From positions 326,562 through 390,561 of the forward strand of contig NZ_KQ948021.1 in the NCBI RefSeq assembly GCF_001513965.1: a DNA stretch of 64,000 bases, in the 5' to 3' direction. This stretch comes from Streptomyces cellostaticus. GTDB lineage: Bacteria > Actinomycetota > Actinomycetes > Streptomycetales > Streptomycetaceae. The position numbers and the translations under genes are program-made. This document shows, piece after piece, positions 16,794 through 27,975 of the stretch. The notes below the pieces were generated by a model, which was not told where the DNA came from, did no database searches, and was given only the letters and a program-made list of their open reading frames with translations. Positions within the stretch are counted from its first letter, which is position 1, and every line of letters begins with the position of its first letter.

Positions 16794-17087
16794 CTACGGG
16801 GCGACGCACGCCGGCAGCACCCGCGGCGGCCATTGTCCGGGGGCGAACAGGCCCTGTGCGTATGCCTTCGCCACCAGGGCCGTACGGTTCGGCACCTCGA
16901 ACTTCCTGAGCATGTCGCTGATGTGGTAGTCCACGCCTTGCTTGCTCAGGAAGAGGTGGATGGCGAGGTCGGCCGTGGAGTGCCCGGCCGCCACTCCCTC
17001 CAGGATACGGGCCTTCAATGTGTTGAGCGGTCCGGGACGTGCCGGCCCCAGCACTTCGCTTCCCTGCGCTGTCCGAGGTCCGGTCAC
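16794..17087 (-). CDS. Short LuxR-type HTH regulator
   Basis: 97 residues, essentially one DNA-binding domain: LNTLKARILEGVAAGHSTAD, LAIHLFLSKQGVDYHISDML and RKFEVPNRTALVAKAYAQG form the four-helix LuxR/GerE fold, with the usual divergence of the first helix. No receiver or ligand domain is present. The GTG at 17087 has GGAGG four bases upstream, which decides the start over longer in-frame options. It lies directly beyond the terminator of the biosynthetic cluster on the same strand and could be a cluster-linked regulator or an orphan. Confidence 0.75.
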   Translation of the reverse strand: MTGPRTAQGSEVLGPARPGPLNTLKARILEGVAAGHSTADLAIHLFLSKQGVDYHISDMLRKFEVPNRTALVAKAYAQGLFAPGQWPPRVLPACVAP

Positions 17088-17381
17088 CGTGCCTCCGGGT
17101 ACCTGGACGCCGTGCCGCCGTGCGGCCGTCTGATTGCCTTGACGTGTGGTCAGACCGACCGACCTCCTCGAAGTCGTGGATCCGGGCATCCGGACCCGGG
17201 GGTGTTGACACTTCAAGGATGTGAGAGAGGAGGTGGTCATCGGCGGATCTGCATCGCTCACCAAGCTGTTCGACACGAAAGCGAACGGAGGGCGTTTCGG
17301 GCGAACCGGTCACAACCACGCATCACGCCGCTGCGACACCGCTGAGCTGCTTGCACGGCAGAACTCCCGGTAGGCGACATG
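17088..17381. other. Intergenic region between HTH gene and cluster terminator
   Basis: The stretch between the short LuxR-type gene and the hairpin at 17382 holds no recognisable gene. It should contain the promoter of the minus-strand HTH gene near 17100-17250; I see no convincing -10/-35 pair. Confidence 0.4.
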
Positions 17382-17419
17382 TCGGGGCCGGGACGGCCTC
17401 TCGCCCGTCCCGGCCCCGA
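17382..17419 (-). terminator. Terminator of the minus-strand biosynthetic operon
   Basis: TCGGGGCCGGGACGG pairs perfectly with CCGTCCCGGCCCCGA (15 bp, 8-base loop), starting 24 bases after the stop of the glycyl-tRNA synthetase gene. It marks the left border of the cluster transcript. Confidence 0.85.
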
Positions 17420-17442
17420 TGCGTACCTCGGGAACGAACCCT

Positions 17443-20442
<3,000 letters not shown>

Positions 20443-20622
20443 GATGGTGATCTCATCCAGCTCGTGTGTCGTTGGCGACGGCGTGGGTGGGTCGTTGACG
20501 ATGGGCCCGGGCGTCGGTGGCGCCGGCTCGCGCGCCGGTCGGTCGGGCCGGGCCGCCGTGGACAAGGGATGCGGTGACGGGCGTTGCACCCGGCACTTTG
20601 CGGGTCGGTGGCGGACATCATG

Positions 20623-21777
20623 TCATGGGGCAACTCCGTGGTCAGAGCGGTTATTTGCGCGACTCGGGGCCGAGCGCCGAGGCGCTTCGAGATGACGGCT
20701 GCCGGCGGTCGGCGCCGGCGCGACCCGGCACAGGTCGTCGACCAGTTGTCGGGCGGTCCGTTCGGCGGACAGGTCTGCCACCCCGTCTGCCGGCGGACTG
20801 GCATGCCTGCGCAACTCCTCCTCGGCCCGGGCGACCGCGCCGGCCGCCCGCTGCATCGCTTCCGGAGCCGCACCGGCGCGTTCGTCGAGCAGCCGCAGCA
20901 GCGCCCGGTAGTTCTGGCCACGTCCGCGGGCGACGGGCCTGAGCCCGTCCATGGCCAGCACCGTCGCTGACGACAGCGCGTCCAGCGCCACCAGGTCCCT
21001 GACGCCGAACTCCTCGGCGGCAGCGGCCGCACCCGCGCGGACCGGATGGCCGAGTCCGAGCGTGTGGACGAGAACCGCGTTGACGCCGAAGGCCAGTTCG
21101 GCACCGATCGGCCTGCCGTGGCGCTCGATCACGATGACGTTGGCCACGTCGGCCCAGCCGTCCGGCCCGCGCAGGGCGAGGTTGGCGTTGCGTCCGGTGA
21201 TCCCCTCGATGCCGAACCGGTGCCGGAAGACCTCCGGGGTGTCGGGGCAGTGGATCACCGCCACCCCGGCCCCCCGGGCATGGTCGACCAGGTCGCCGTC
21301 GGTGGGCAGCAGACGCAGCCGCACGTCGTCGTCCCCGACCCCGAGTCCGCGGACCAGAAGGTCGCGGGCGAGCGCGGTCAGCGCTCCGGCCTCCCCGGGC
21401 GGGGCGAGCGCGCCGAAGGACATGAAGGCGCATCCCCAGGGGGACATCGTTCCGGTCCTGCGGACGTGGTCGAGATTGCGCAGCCGCAACGCGGGCTGCA
21501 CCAGGAAGACGCGGTCCCGTACGCGTTCGGAGAGCAACGGCTTGAGCACACTGATCGTCGAGTTGGTGTACCGGATGGAGAGGTCATGGTCGGACACCAC
21601 GGCCCGTCGGCGCTCCTCCCGGTAGCCCCGGGCGTGGCAGAGTCCGCGGAACGACCGCAGGACGGCCGCGCCGGCGTCGGCGACCCGGCGCGCGGCCGGC
21701 GTGCCCGAGCCGGGCGGGGCCGGGGTGGGCGCCGTGACCGGCGTGGCAGGCGTCGGCGTGTGCGTCGGATTCACCAT
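20623..21777 (-). CDS. Alanyl-tRNA-synthetase-like class II catalytic domain protein
   Basis: 384 residues, far shorter than the roughly 880 of AlaRS. After a Pro/Thr-rich N-terminus, SIRYTNSTISVLKPL parallels the AlaRS LFTNAGM region. VQPALRLRNLDHVRRTGTMS and WGCAFMSFGA parallel the CLRxxDxxNVGRTxRHxTFFEMxG motif 2 region, and AELAFGVNAVLVHTLGLGHP may stand in for motif 3. No editing, C-Ala or anticodon domain is present. Such truncated paralogues can activate or transfer amino acids in secondary metabolism, or act in resistance. The family call rests on motif resemblance and is not certain. Its start overlaps the upstream peptidase stop by seven bases. Confidence 0.6.
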   Translation of the reverse strand: MVNPTHTPTPATPVTAPTPAPPGSGTPAARRVADAGAAVLRSFRGLCHARGYREERRRAVVSDHDLSIRYTNSTISVLKPLLSERVRDRVFLVQPALRLRNLDHVRRTGTMSPWGCAFMSFGALAPPGEAGALTALARDLLVRGLGVGDDDVRLRLLPTDGDLVDHARGAGVAVIHCPDTPEVFRHRFGIEGITGRNANLALRGPDGWADVANVIVIERHGRPIGAELAFGVNAVLVHTLGLGHPVRAGAAAAAEEFGVRDLVALDALSSATVLAMDGLRPVARGRGQNYRALLRLLDERAGAAPEAMQRAAGAVARAEEELRRHASPPADGVADLSAERTARQLVDDLCRVAPAPTAGSRHLEAPRRSAPSRANNRSDHGVAP

Positions 21778-22847
21778 CCGTGCTCCTGGTCCCGTCCCGG
21801 GCGGGACTTCGGCTCGTCCTGTCGCGGCCGGACCGCCGGTTCGTCGAGTACGAGGGCGCCGCCGTCCAGCGTCGCCCGTACGCCGAGCGGCAGGGTGGCC
21901 ATCGGGCTGGTGTGACCTGCGGGGAAGCCGATCACCGTGGGAACGTCGCATCGTGGCAGCGCGAGCCGCACGGCGTACTCCAGATCGTCCAGCTGCTCGT
22001 GACGGAAGGGCCAGCCGAAGACCAGCGCCCGAGCACCGTCCAGCACCCCGGCATGACTCAGAGACAGCAGGTCCTCGGCCGCGTCGGCCATGTCGTAGGG
22101 CGATTGAGGGGTCTCCAGCACGGCGATCGTCTCCCTGAAGTCGGGCTGCCAGCGGGTGCCCACCAGACGCCGGAGTACGGGCAGGCAGCCGCCCGCCAGG
22201 ACACCGCTCGCCCGTCCGGGTCGGATCACCCGCTGGGTGGGGGCCCGCTCGGCGCGCCTGGGGCGGTGGTCCGCGCCCCAGTCCACGGTCTCCCTGACGA
22301 TCCGGTGCGGGAACGGGATACGTCCTGCTGCCCGCGGTTCACCGGTCACCCTCAGGAAGTGCCGGACCGTCTCCGTGAGCGGGCGGGGGTACTCCGCCCA
22401 TTCGCCCAGCAGTGAAGGGCCGTAGAAGGTGATCAGGCCGGTCTCGGAACGGATCGCCGTGTGCAGCGAGGTGATGTCGGAGTATCCGCAGAAGATCTTG
22501 GGGTGGGCGGCGATGTGTGCGAAGTCGAGCTCCGGCAGCAACTGGGCGCTCAGTCGGCCGCCGATGGTGCACAGCACCGCGTGTGAGCTCTCGTCGGCGA
22601 AGGCGTCGTGCAGATCGGCGACGCGGTCGGCGACGCCGGCGGAGGTCCAGCGGCCACGGGACCTCGCGTGGCCCGCGAGCCGGGGGCGCAGTCCGACCGC
22701 GCGCAGCGCCCGCAGTCCCCGTTCGAGCCGGGCCGGGAACAGCGCCGCCGTGCCGGCCGCCGGGGCGACCACGGTGACGACGTCTCCGCGGGCGAGAGCG
22801 GGTGGCCTTACGGCCGCGTGTGCGGCGGGGTGCGGGAGCCGGATCAT
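21771..22847 (-). CDS. MccF-like S66 serine peptidase (LD-carboxypeptidase family)
   Basis: 358 residues. The family motifs are in order: GDVVTVVAPAAGTAALFPAR, GGRLSAQLLPELDF, IFCGYSDITSLHTAI (nucleophile Ser in GYSD), FYGPSLLGEW, AVLETPQSPYD, ARALVFGWPFRHEQL and VIGFPAGHTSPMATLPLG (catalytic His in GHT). S66 members include the murein LD-carboxypeptidase and MccF, which gives immunity to microcin C by cleaving the amide bond between the nucleotide warhead and its carrier. Next to a GlyRS copy and an exporter, an MccF-like immunity role is the favoured inference. It overlaps the MFS stop (ATGA) and the AlaRS-like start. Confidence 0.85.
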   Translation of the reverse strand: MIRLPHPAAHAAVRPPALARGDVVTVVAPAAGTAALFPARLERGLRALRAVGLRPRLAGHARSRGRWTSAGVADRVADLHDAFADESSHAVLCTIGGRLSAQLLPELDFAHIAAHPKIFCGYSDITSLHTAIRSETGLITFYGPSLLGEWAEYPRPLTETVRHFLRVTGEPRAAGRIPFPHRIVRETVDWGADHRPRRAERAPTQRVIRPGRASGVLAGGCLPVLRRLVGTRWQPDFRETIAVLETPQSPYDMADAAEDLLSLSHAGVLDGARALVFGWPFRHEQLDDLEYAVRLALPRCDVPTVIGFPAGHTSPMATLPLGVRATLDGGALVLDEPAVRPRQDEPKSRPGRDQEHGW

Positions 22848-24190
22848 GCCACACCGTCCGGCGCCTTCGGCGCGTGCGGGACCGGTGGCGTCGACGGTTC
22901 CTCGGGCGTGCCGGGACCGGTGCCGGCCGCCGGTGCGGCATCGGAGGCGGACGTCCCCGGGCTGTCCGAGGTGGCCACCGCGGTCGAGGGCAGTAGCCGG
23001 GTCGTGAGCGCCGCGACGAGGCACAGTGCCGCGGCGGCGGCGGTGAACGTCCGTGCGTGACGGGCGTCGACCAGCAGGCCGGCAGCGAGAGGACCGATGA
23101 CGTAGCCGAGGGAGGTGGCCGCCCCGTGCAGGCCGTTGACGCTGCCGAGCCGACGAGGGCCGGCGACCGCGGTCAGCAGGACGGGCATGCCGACCGCGTA
23201 GAACGACTCGCCGACGGCGAAGATCCCCATGGCCACGGCGAGCCCGCCGACCGCGGCCGGCTGCTGCCCGAGGGGCCAGGTCACCAGGGTCAGCCCCCAG
23301 AACGACGCCCAGGCCAGCGCCGTCAGGCGCAGCGCGTCGCGGGCGGTGCGACGGCCGGCCGCCGACAGGACCAGGGCCCTGCCCGCCACGACCACGAGGG
23401 TGTTGACCGCGAACAGCAGCGCCAGGTCCGCGGTGCTCATGCCGTGGGCCGCCACGAGCACCGCGGACAGTCCGGATTCGAGCTGTGAGTAACCGGCCAG
23501 GTAGAGCAGGAAGGCCACGAGCAGGACCCCGCCGAGCCGCACGGGAACGGTCGGTGGCCGCGGGCCGGGTGGCGCCTCCTCGCCGTCCTCGAGATCGTCC
23601 TGCCGGGTGGCGAGGCTCCGCCGCACGACCAGCACCAACAGGGCGACCAGGACGAAGGAGAGCCCGTCGGCGACGTACAGCGCGCGGAAGGCGGTCAGTC
23701 CGCCGCCGTGGACGGCTGCCCCGCCGATCAGTCCGCCGGCGCCGATCGCGGCGTTCATCACCGCGAAGTTCAGCGAGAAGACCGCGGGCCGCTGCCGGGC
23801 GTCGGCCGTGCCGGTGAGCAGCGCGTTCCACGCCGCGTTTCCGCCGATGCCGAGCCCGAACACGGCCGCCGCGAGCAACGCCTGCCAGGGGCGGTGGACG
23901 ACGGCGAACAGCACCATGCCGACGGCTGCCACGGCCAGCGCGACGAGCACGGCGGTGATCCTGCCGCACCGGTCGGAGACCCAGCCCGACAACGGGCCTC
24001 CGATGAAGGCGCCCACCGAGATCAGCGCCACCGCGCCGGTCGCGACGGAGACGGCGAATCCCTGCTCGGTGTGGAGATAGGCCACGAGCAGCGGGGCGAC
24101 CAGGCCGCTGCCCAGTGCGTTGACGCCCCCTGCCGCCAGGAGGAGCCGGGCGGGGGGCGGCAGGGCACGGAACGGGTCGAGGGGTTTCAT
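22844..24190 (-). CDS. MFS drug exporter of the biosynthetic cluster
   Basis: 448 residues with about 12 hydrophobic segments split by a charged central loop (RRSLATRQDDLEDGEEAPPG). The early loop GPLSGWVSDRCGRITAVLVA is the MFS motif A region between helices 2 and 3. The C-terminal tail of about 45 residues is Pro/Thr/Ser-rich and probably cytoplasmic. Position between the methyltransferase and the immunity-type peptidase suggests it exports the cluster product. The ATG at 24190 was chosen for a preceding GGAAAG and because the upstream extension is not hydrophobic. Confidence 0.88.
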   Translation of the reverse strand: MKPLDPFRALPPPARLLLAAGGVNALGSGLVAPLLVAYLHTEQGFAVSVATGAVALISVGAFIGGPLSGWVSDRCGRITAVLVALAVAAVGMVLFAVVHRPWQALLAAAVFGLGIGGNAAWNALLTGTADARQRPAVFSLNFAVMNAAIGAGGLIGGAAVHGGGLTAFRALYVADGLSFVLVALLVLVVRRSLATRQDDLEDGEEAPPGPRPPTVPVRLGGVLLVAFLLYLAGYSQLESGLSAVLVAAHGMSTADLALLFAVNTLVVVAGRALVLSAAGRRTARDALRLTALAWASFWGLTLVTWPLGQQPAAVGGLAVAMGIFAVGESFYAVGMPVLLTAVAGPRRLGSVNGLHGAATSLGYVIGPLAAGLLVDARHARTFTAAAAALCLVAALTTRLLPSTAVATSDSPGTSASDAAPAAGTGPGTPEEPSTPPVPHAPKAPDGVA

Positions 24191-24312
24191 GACGGGGACT
24201 TTCCTGCTCGGTGGGTCGGCCGCCGTGGCGCCTCGGGAGGCGAAGGTCGGCGCCATGGCGGCCCGGGGGTGCGCGAACCGTTACCCGGCAAAACCGGGTC
24301 CCGTGGGCCGGG

Positions 24313-25164
24313 TCAGGCGGGCTTCTCCAGCAGGTAGTACGTCAGGAAGCCGCACCTGGCCCGCGTTTCCGCGTCGACCTGCTCCTCCACCGCGCGCATC
24401 GCGTCGATGTCCTCGGCGCAGAAGTCCCGGTGCGGGAAGTCCGCGTAGCGCGGGTCGAGCGCTGTCAGCCTGCCGCGCAACTCGCCGTACAGGGCGTCGA
24501 GTTGCGGGTCGCCGGGGTTGTAGTACTTGGCGCGCCCGAAGAAGAGGTGCGCGCCGTCCACAGCCGCCACCCTCAGTCCGAGCTCCGCGGCGAGGCCGGG
24601 TATCGAGATGTCCTCGTGGTCGTCCTCGTAGACGCGTTCCTCCCTGCTCACGGTGGACAGGAACGAACGGAACACCGGACCGTGCTCGTTGGGGACCGCC
24701 ACCAGGATCCAGCGGTTCGACTTCGCGGCACTGAGCTCGAGGAAGGCGCGCTGGCCCGCCGGGTCGAAGTGCTCGATGACGCCGACGTGCAGGACCAGGT
24801 CGGCCGGTTCGAGCCCGTCGACGAAGTGCGGGTCGTCGAAGTCGCCGTTCAGCAGCTCCGGCGGGGCGGCGCCCAGGCTCTTCGCGGCGTGCTGGGCGAG
24901 CTCCAGGGCCATCGGATCGCGGTCCACGCCGACACAGCCGACGCCCTCCGCCTGCAACTGCAGCAGCAGGGTCGCCGAGCCGCAGCCGAGTTCGAGTGCG
25001 GTGCGCAGCCGTCCACCGGACCGGCCGGTGCACTCGCGCAGCAGCCGGTCGCGGACCGTCAGCAGGGACTGCCACTTGGCGGGTTGCCACCCCCGGTAGT
25101 CCTCGCCGGGGTGATGCTCCAGGAAGTCCTGGAAGTCGTTGAGCTCGTCGCTCCAGTAGGACAT
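24313..25164 (-). CDS. SAM-dependent class I methyltransferase
   Basis: 283 residues. The SAM-binding motif I is ALELGCGSATLLLQLQ (about 55-70), followed by the acidic end of strand 2 (VGVDRDPMALELA), GDFDDPHF and LVLHVGVIEHFDPAG as motifs II-III. It is a general class I methyltransferase with no signal for O-, N- or C-specificity. GAGGAG six bases before the ATG fixes the start. It sits 24 bases after the Asn/AspRS-like gene and before the exporter, so it is likely a tailoring enzyme for the cluster product. Confidence 0.85.
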   Translation of the reverse strand: MSYWSDELNDFQDFLEHHPGEDYRGWQPAKWQSLLTVRDRLLRECTGRSGGRLRTALELGCGSATLLLQLQAEGVGCVGVDRDPMALELAQHAAKSLGAAPPELLNGDFDDPHFVDGLEPADLVLHVGVIEHFDPAGQRAFLELSAAKSNRWILVAVPNEHGPVFRSFLSTVSREERVYEDDHEDISIPGLAAELGLRVAAVDGAHLFFGRAKYYNPGDPQLDALYGELRGRLTALDPRYADFPHRDFCAEDIDAMRAVEEQVDAETRARCGFLTYYLLEKPA

Positions 25165-25187
25165 GTGGGACTCCTCGGTCGGCGGGT

Positions 25188-26210
25188 TCAGGGCATCAGC
25201 GACACGCCGTTGAGGCGCGGCACGAGCTGGAGTTCGCGGATGTCCGGCTGCTTGAGCATCCACATCAGCCAGCGCTCGACGCCCATGCCGAACCCGGCCG
25301 TGTGCATCGGGCTCTCGGCCTTCATCCGGACGTACCAGTCGTAGTCCTCCGGCGGCACCTGGTGGTGCTCCAGCGCGCGCAGGGTGTCCTCGCCGCCGAC
25401 GTGCCGCTCGCCGCAGCCGATCACCTCTCCCGGGCCGAACAGCAGGTCGGCGTTGAGGGCGGACCGCTGCCCGCCCGCGGCGTACGCCTGGTAGAAGGGC
25501 ACAGAGAGGTGGTCGTAGTGGGAGACCCACACGAAGGGGCTGACCTCGCGCAGCAGGCGGTGCTCGCCGTGTCGGGTCAGCGTCCGCCAGCCCTGTGCGT
25601 GGGTGACGACCGCCGCGGGGTCGTCACCGAGGAGGGACACCGCCTCGTCGAAGGTCAGCCGTACGAACGGGTCGGTGGTCGCCATGTGTTCGATGTGGGA
25701 CAGGTCTCCAACGACGGCGCGCAGTTCGTCCGCGAGCTCGGTGAGCGCCCGGCGCGCCAGGTCGCGGACGTACTCCTCGCTCACCCGCATCACGTCGTCG
25801 AGCCCGCCGGGGATCTCTGCCTCACTGTGGAAGAACTGGTTGAGGTGGGTGCTGTCGGCGTCCTCGCCGCGGAAGCTCGGCATCAGGTACCACGCGCCGG
25901 CCTCGCTGAGACGGCAGCCGTACTCCAGCATGAACTGCATGGAGTCGGCCAGGTAGGTGCGCTGGCCGAACATGTCGACGCTGACGGGCTGGCTGTCGCT
26001 GCCCAGTCCCATCGGGCTGGAGATCGAGTTGGTGGTGATGGGCAGGTGCAGGCATCGTGCGCCGCGCGCGGACCAGAAGTCGGTGGTGGCCCTGGTCGAC
26101 AGGTCCTGCAGGTCGACCACGAGACGGTGCAGCGGGTTGTCGAGGATGTGCAGAAAGCGGTCCGGATGCGGACGCCACCCGACGGTCTCGCGGGTGAGGA
26201 TCTCGGTCAT
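25188..26210 (-). CDS. Asn/Asp-tRNA-synthetase-core paralogue without anticodon domain
   Basis: 340 residues equal to the class IIb catalytic core. MQFMLEYGCRLSEAGAWYLM then PSFRGEDADSTHLNQFFHSE matches the AsnRS/AspRS motif 2 pattern (GPTFRAENS..HL.EF...E). GFGMGVERWLMWML then PDIRELQLVPRLNG matches motif 3. The N-terminal OB-fold that binds tRNA anticodons is missing, so it is unlikely to be a normal synthetase. Stand-alone cores of this kind are known as asparagine synthetase A and as amino-acid-activating paralogues. Here it may activate a carboxylate as the adenylate for amide formation. Start choice between 26210 and 26240 is uncertain; neither has a strong ribosome-binding site. Confidence 0.75.
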   Translation of the reverse strand: MTEILTRETVGWRPHPDRFLHILDNPLHRLVVDLQDLSTRATTDFWSARGARCLHLPITTNSISSPMGLGSDSQPVSVDMFGQRTYLADSMQFMLEYGCRLSEAGAWYLMPSFRGEDADSTHLNQFFHSEAEIPGGLDDVMRVSEEYVRDLARRALTELADELRAVVGDLSHIEHMATTDPFVRLTFDEAVSLLGDDPAAVVTHAQGWRTLTRHGEHRLLREVSPFVWVSHYDHLSVPFYQAYAAGGQRSALNADLLFGPGEVIGCGERHVGGEDTLRALEHHQVPPEDYDWYVRMKAESPMHTAGFGMGVERWLMWMLKQPDIRELQLVPRLNGVSLMP

Positions 26211-26290
26211 GACGGTGTGTCCAATCATTCGGCGGGCCATGGGTCGGACAGATGTGGCCCGGGTGGTGTCAGGAAGTCAGAGCGCGACGG

Positions 26291-27511
26291 TCATGCGGGG
26301 TCGATGGCGACGTGCAGGGCACGGGTCGCCGACAGGGCGTTGAGCAGGGCCAGTTCGGCCGTGTCGCCCCCGGCCGACAGGATCGCCACCGCCGCGGACT
26401 GGTCGCGCACGGTGTGTACGGTCTGTCCGGGGGAACGGGTGGGGTGCAGCACCACGTCGCCCTGGTGGGCGTCGAGGCGGTCGAGGCCCTCGATGCCGGC
26501 GAAGACGCCGGTACGCGGGGCGTACAGGGGAACGCTCGCGGTGCCCCCGGTGGGGGCCGGCGGCCGGTCCAGCATTCCGGGCCGGATGTCCAGAGCCATC
26601 TCGACCATGGCTTCGTAGAGGTCGGCGCCGAGGACCTCCGACATGTGCTCACCGCACGGACCGCCGGGAATCCGCGGATTGATCTCCACGACCTCGAATC
26701 CGGAGTCCGTCAGGATGAACTCGGTGTGCGCGAAACCGTCGGAGTAGCCGACCGAGTCGAGCACACCGGTGATCCACTCGGCGATCTCGTCCCTCGTTGC
26801 GGCGGGGAACGCGACGGGGAAGGCCAGCGCCTCCTCGCGGCATATCGGCTCCGGTGACATGATGCGGCCCGAGATGCCGAGCAGTCGCGTGTCCCCGTGC
26901 CAGGAAAGAGTCTCGGCGCTGTACAGCGGTCCGACGAAATACGATTCGGCCATCAGGCGACCGGTGGGGTGGGCGTCGCGCAAGGTGCCGCGAAGCCCGT
27001 CGAACTCTTCCTGCGACCGGATCAGCCAGACGTTCTGGCTGGAGCTGCCGGCGGTGTCCTTCACGACGAACGGGCTGCCGACCGCCGCGGTGAGTTCGTC
27101 CCAGCGCGCGGTGGCCGGGTCGGCCAGGACGCCGGCCCCCTTGGAGAGTCCCGCGTCGGCCAGGTGGGCGCGCAGCCGCCGCTTGTCGCGTACCAGGCGC
27201 ACAGCCTCCGCGGCCGGCCCGCGAAGGCCGAGCCGGGCGATGACGTCCAGGGTGAGCATGTCGGTCTTCTCGACGGGACCGATGACACCGGCCACCTCGC
27301 CGATCGCCTCCAGTGCCGCGGTCACGGCGTCGGGATCGCGGGTGTCGACGTCGTGGACGACCAGACCGCCGGTTCCGGTTCTCTCCAAGTCGTAGGAGTA
27401 GATCGCCCGGTGGTCGGTGAGCAGGTGGAGCGTGGCGCCCTTGCGTGCGGCAGCTGCGGCGAGCCGGCCGACGCCGAAGAACATCCACTCGATCGTCACC
27501 AGATTCTTCAC
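26291..27511 (-). CDS. ATP-grasp amino-acid/peptide ligase
   Basis: 406 residues. The N-terminal Rossmann-like part (KNLVTIEWMFFGVGRLAAAA) precedes an ATP-grasp core: SPFVVKDTAGSSSQNVWLI (ATP lysine and Gly/Ser loop), MAESYFVGPLYSAETLSWHG, and the metal-binding FEVVEINPRIPGGPCGEHM. The family forms amide bonds via acyl-phosphates, often between two amino acids or an amino acid and an amine. GTG 27511 was preferred over upstream starts because KNLVTIE begins the fold and an AAAGGA lies upstream. As first gene of the minus-strand operon it probably makes a key peptide or pseudo-peptide bond of the product. Confidence 0.85.
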   Translation of the reverse strand: MKNLVTIEWMFFGVGRLAAAAARKGATLHLLTDHRAIYSYDLERTGTGGLVVHDVDTRDPDAVTAALEAIGEVAGVIGPVEKTDMLTLDVIARLGLRGPAAEAVRLVRDKRRLRAHLADAGLSKGAGVLADPATARWDELTAAVGSPFVVKDTAGSSSQNVWLIRSQEEFDGLRGTLRDAHPTGRLMAESYFVGPLYSAETLSWHGDTRLLGISGRIMSPEPICREEALAFPVAFPAATRDEIAEWITGVLDSVGYSDGFAHTEFILTDSGFEVVEINPRIPGGPCGEHMSEVLGADLYEAMVEMALDIRPGMLDRPPAPTGGTASVPLYAPRTGVFAGIEGLDRLDAHQGDVVLHPTRSPGQTVHTVRDQSAAVAILSAGGDTAELALLNALSATRALHVAIDPA

Positions 27512-27560
27512 GTGCGGACCGTTCCTTTCGGAAAGCGGGTTCAAATGGACCGCGCATATG

Positions 27561-27578
27561 TGAGCGACGTATCGCTCA
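27561..27578. promoter_or_regulatory. Candidate operator on the ATP-grasp side
   Basis: TGAGCGA and TCGCTCA form perfect 7-base arms around CGTA, 50 bases upstream of the ATP-grasp start. The site lies where a promoter of the minus-strand operon would be and is a natural candidate target for the cluster regulator at 37151-38188. Confidence 0.4.
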
Positions 27579-27843
27579 TTCATCGCGATCGGCCATGACA
27601 ATGCCGCCCAGGAAGGCGTCTGGGGGGCGCTCGTCATGACTTCACGCTAGGGATGAACGACGGCGTCCGACAAGGATGTCGGGCGGTCACTGGTCAATGC
27701 ACTAATGATGACTGGGACATCCTCCAGTGTTGCCGAATGAGAGGGGGTCCCGGCTTGACGGCGCGTCGGTGGGCTGCCTAGTTTCACCTCGGCGAAGCAC
27801 CGGGAACTCCCGCCTCTGCGGGCCCCGTTCGCCCGGGCTTTTT

Positions 27844-27858
27844 CTCGCGACTCGCGAG
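27844..27858. promoter_or_regulatory. Short inverted repeat on the LeuA side
   Basis: CTCGCG-ACT-CGCGAG, directly after a run of five T residues and about 120 bases before the LeuA-type start. It could be an operator or leader hairpin; function unknown. Confidence 0.3.
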
Positions 27859-27975
27859 ATGAATTCAGTGAGTCAGTGGATTCATCGATCCTCATGGATG
27901 CATCGCATCCTTCGGTCGCGTCTGCCGGACAACGGCACGAGTGGATCCGACAAACCCATCGGAATGGAGAACGGT

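Larger units (their letters stand above)
27512..27975. promoter_or_regulatory. Divergent promoter region of the biosynthetic cluster
   Basis: 464 bases separate the start of the minus-strand ATP-grasp operon from the plus-strand LeuA-type operon. It is less GC-rich than its flanks and must hold both promoters. It carries two inverted repeats, listed separately. A GCCCG-GGC-TTTTT stretch about 27828-27843 resembles a weak intrinsic stop in the LeuA-side leader. I saw no T-box or riboswitch core. The GGAG seven bases before 27976 is the LeuA-type ribosome-binding site. Confidence 0.6.

Noticed and set aside
27737..27781. Possible leader peptide before the LeuA-type gene (14 codons)
   Set aside because: No run of leucine or other branched-chain codons and no clear alternative hairpins, so attenuation is not supported.
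27512..27975. T-box leader controlling the synthetase-like genes
   Set aside because: No T-box consensus sequence was found, and the GlyRS gene is the last of its operon.
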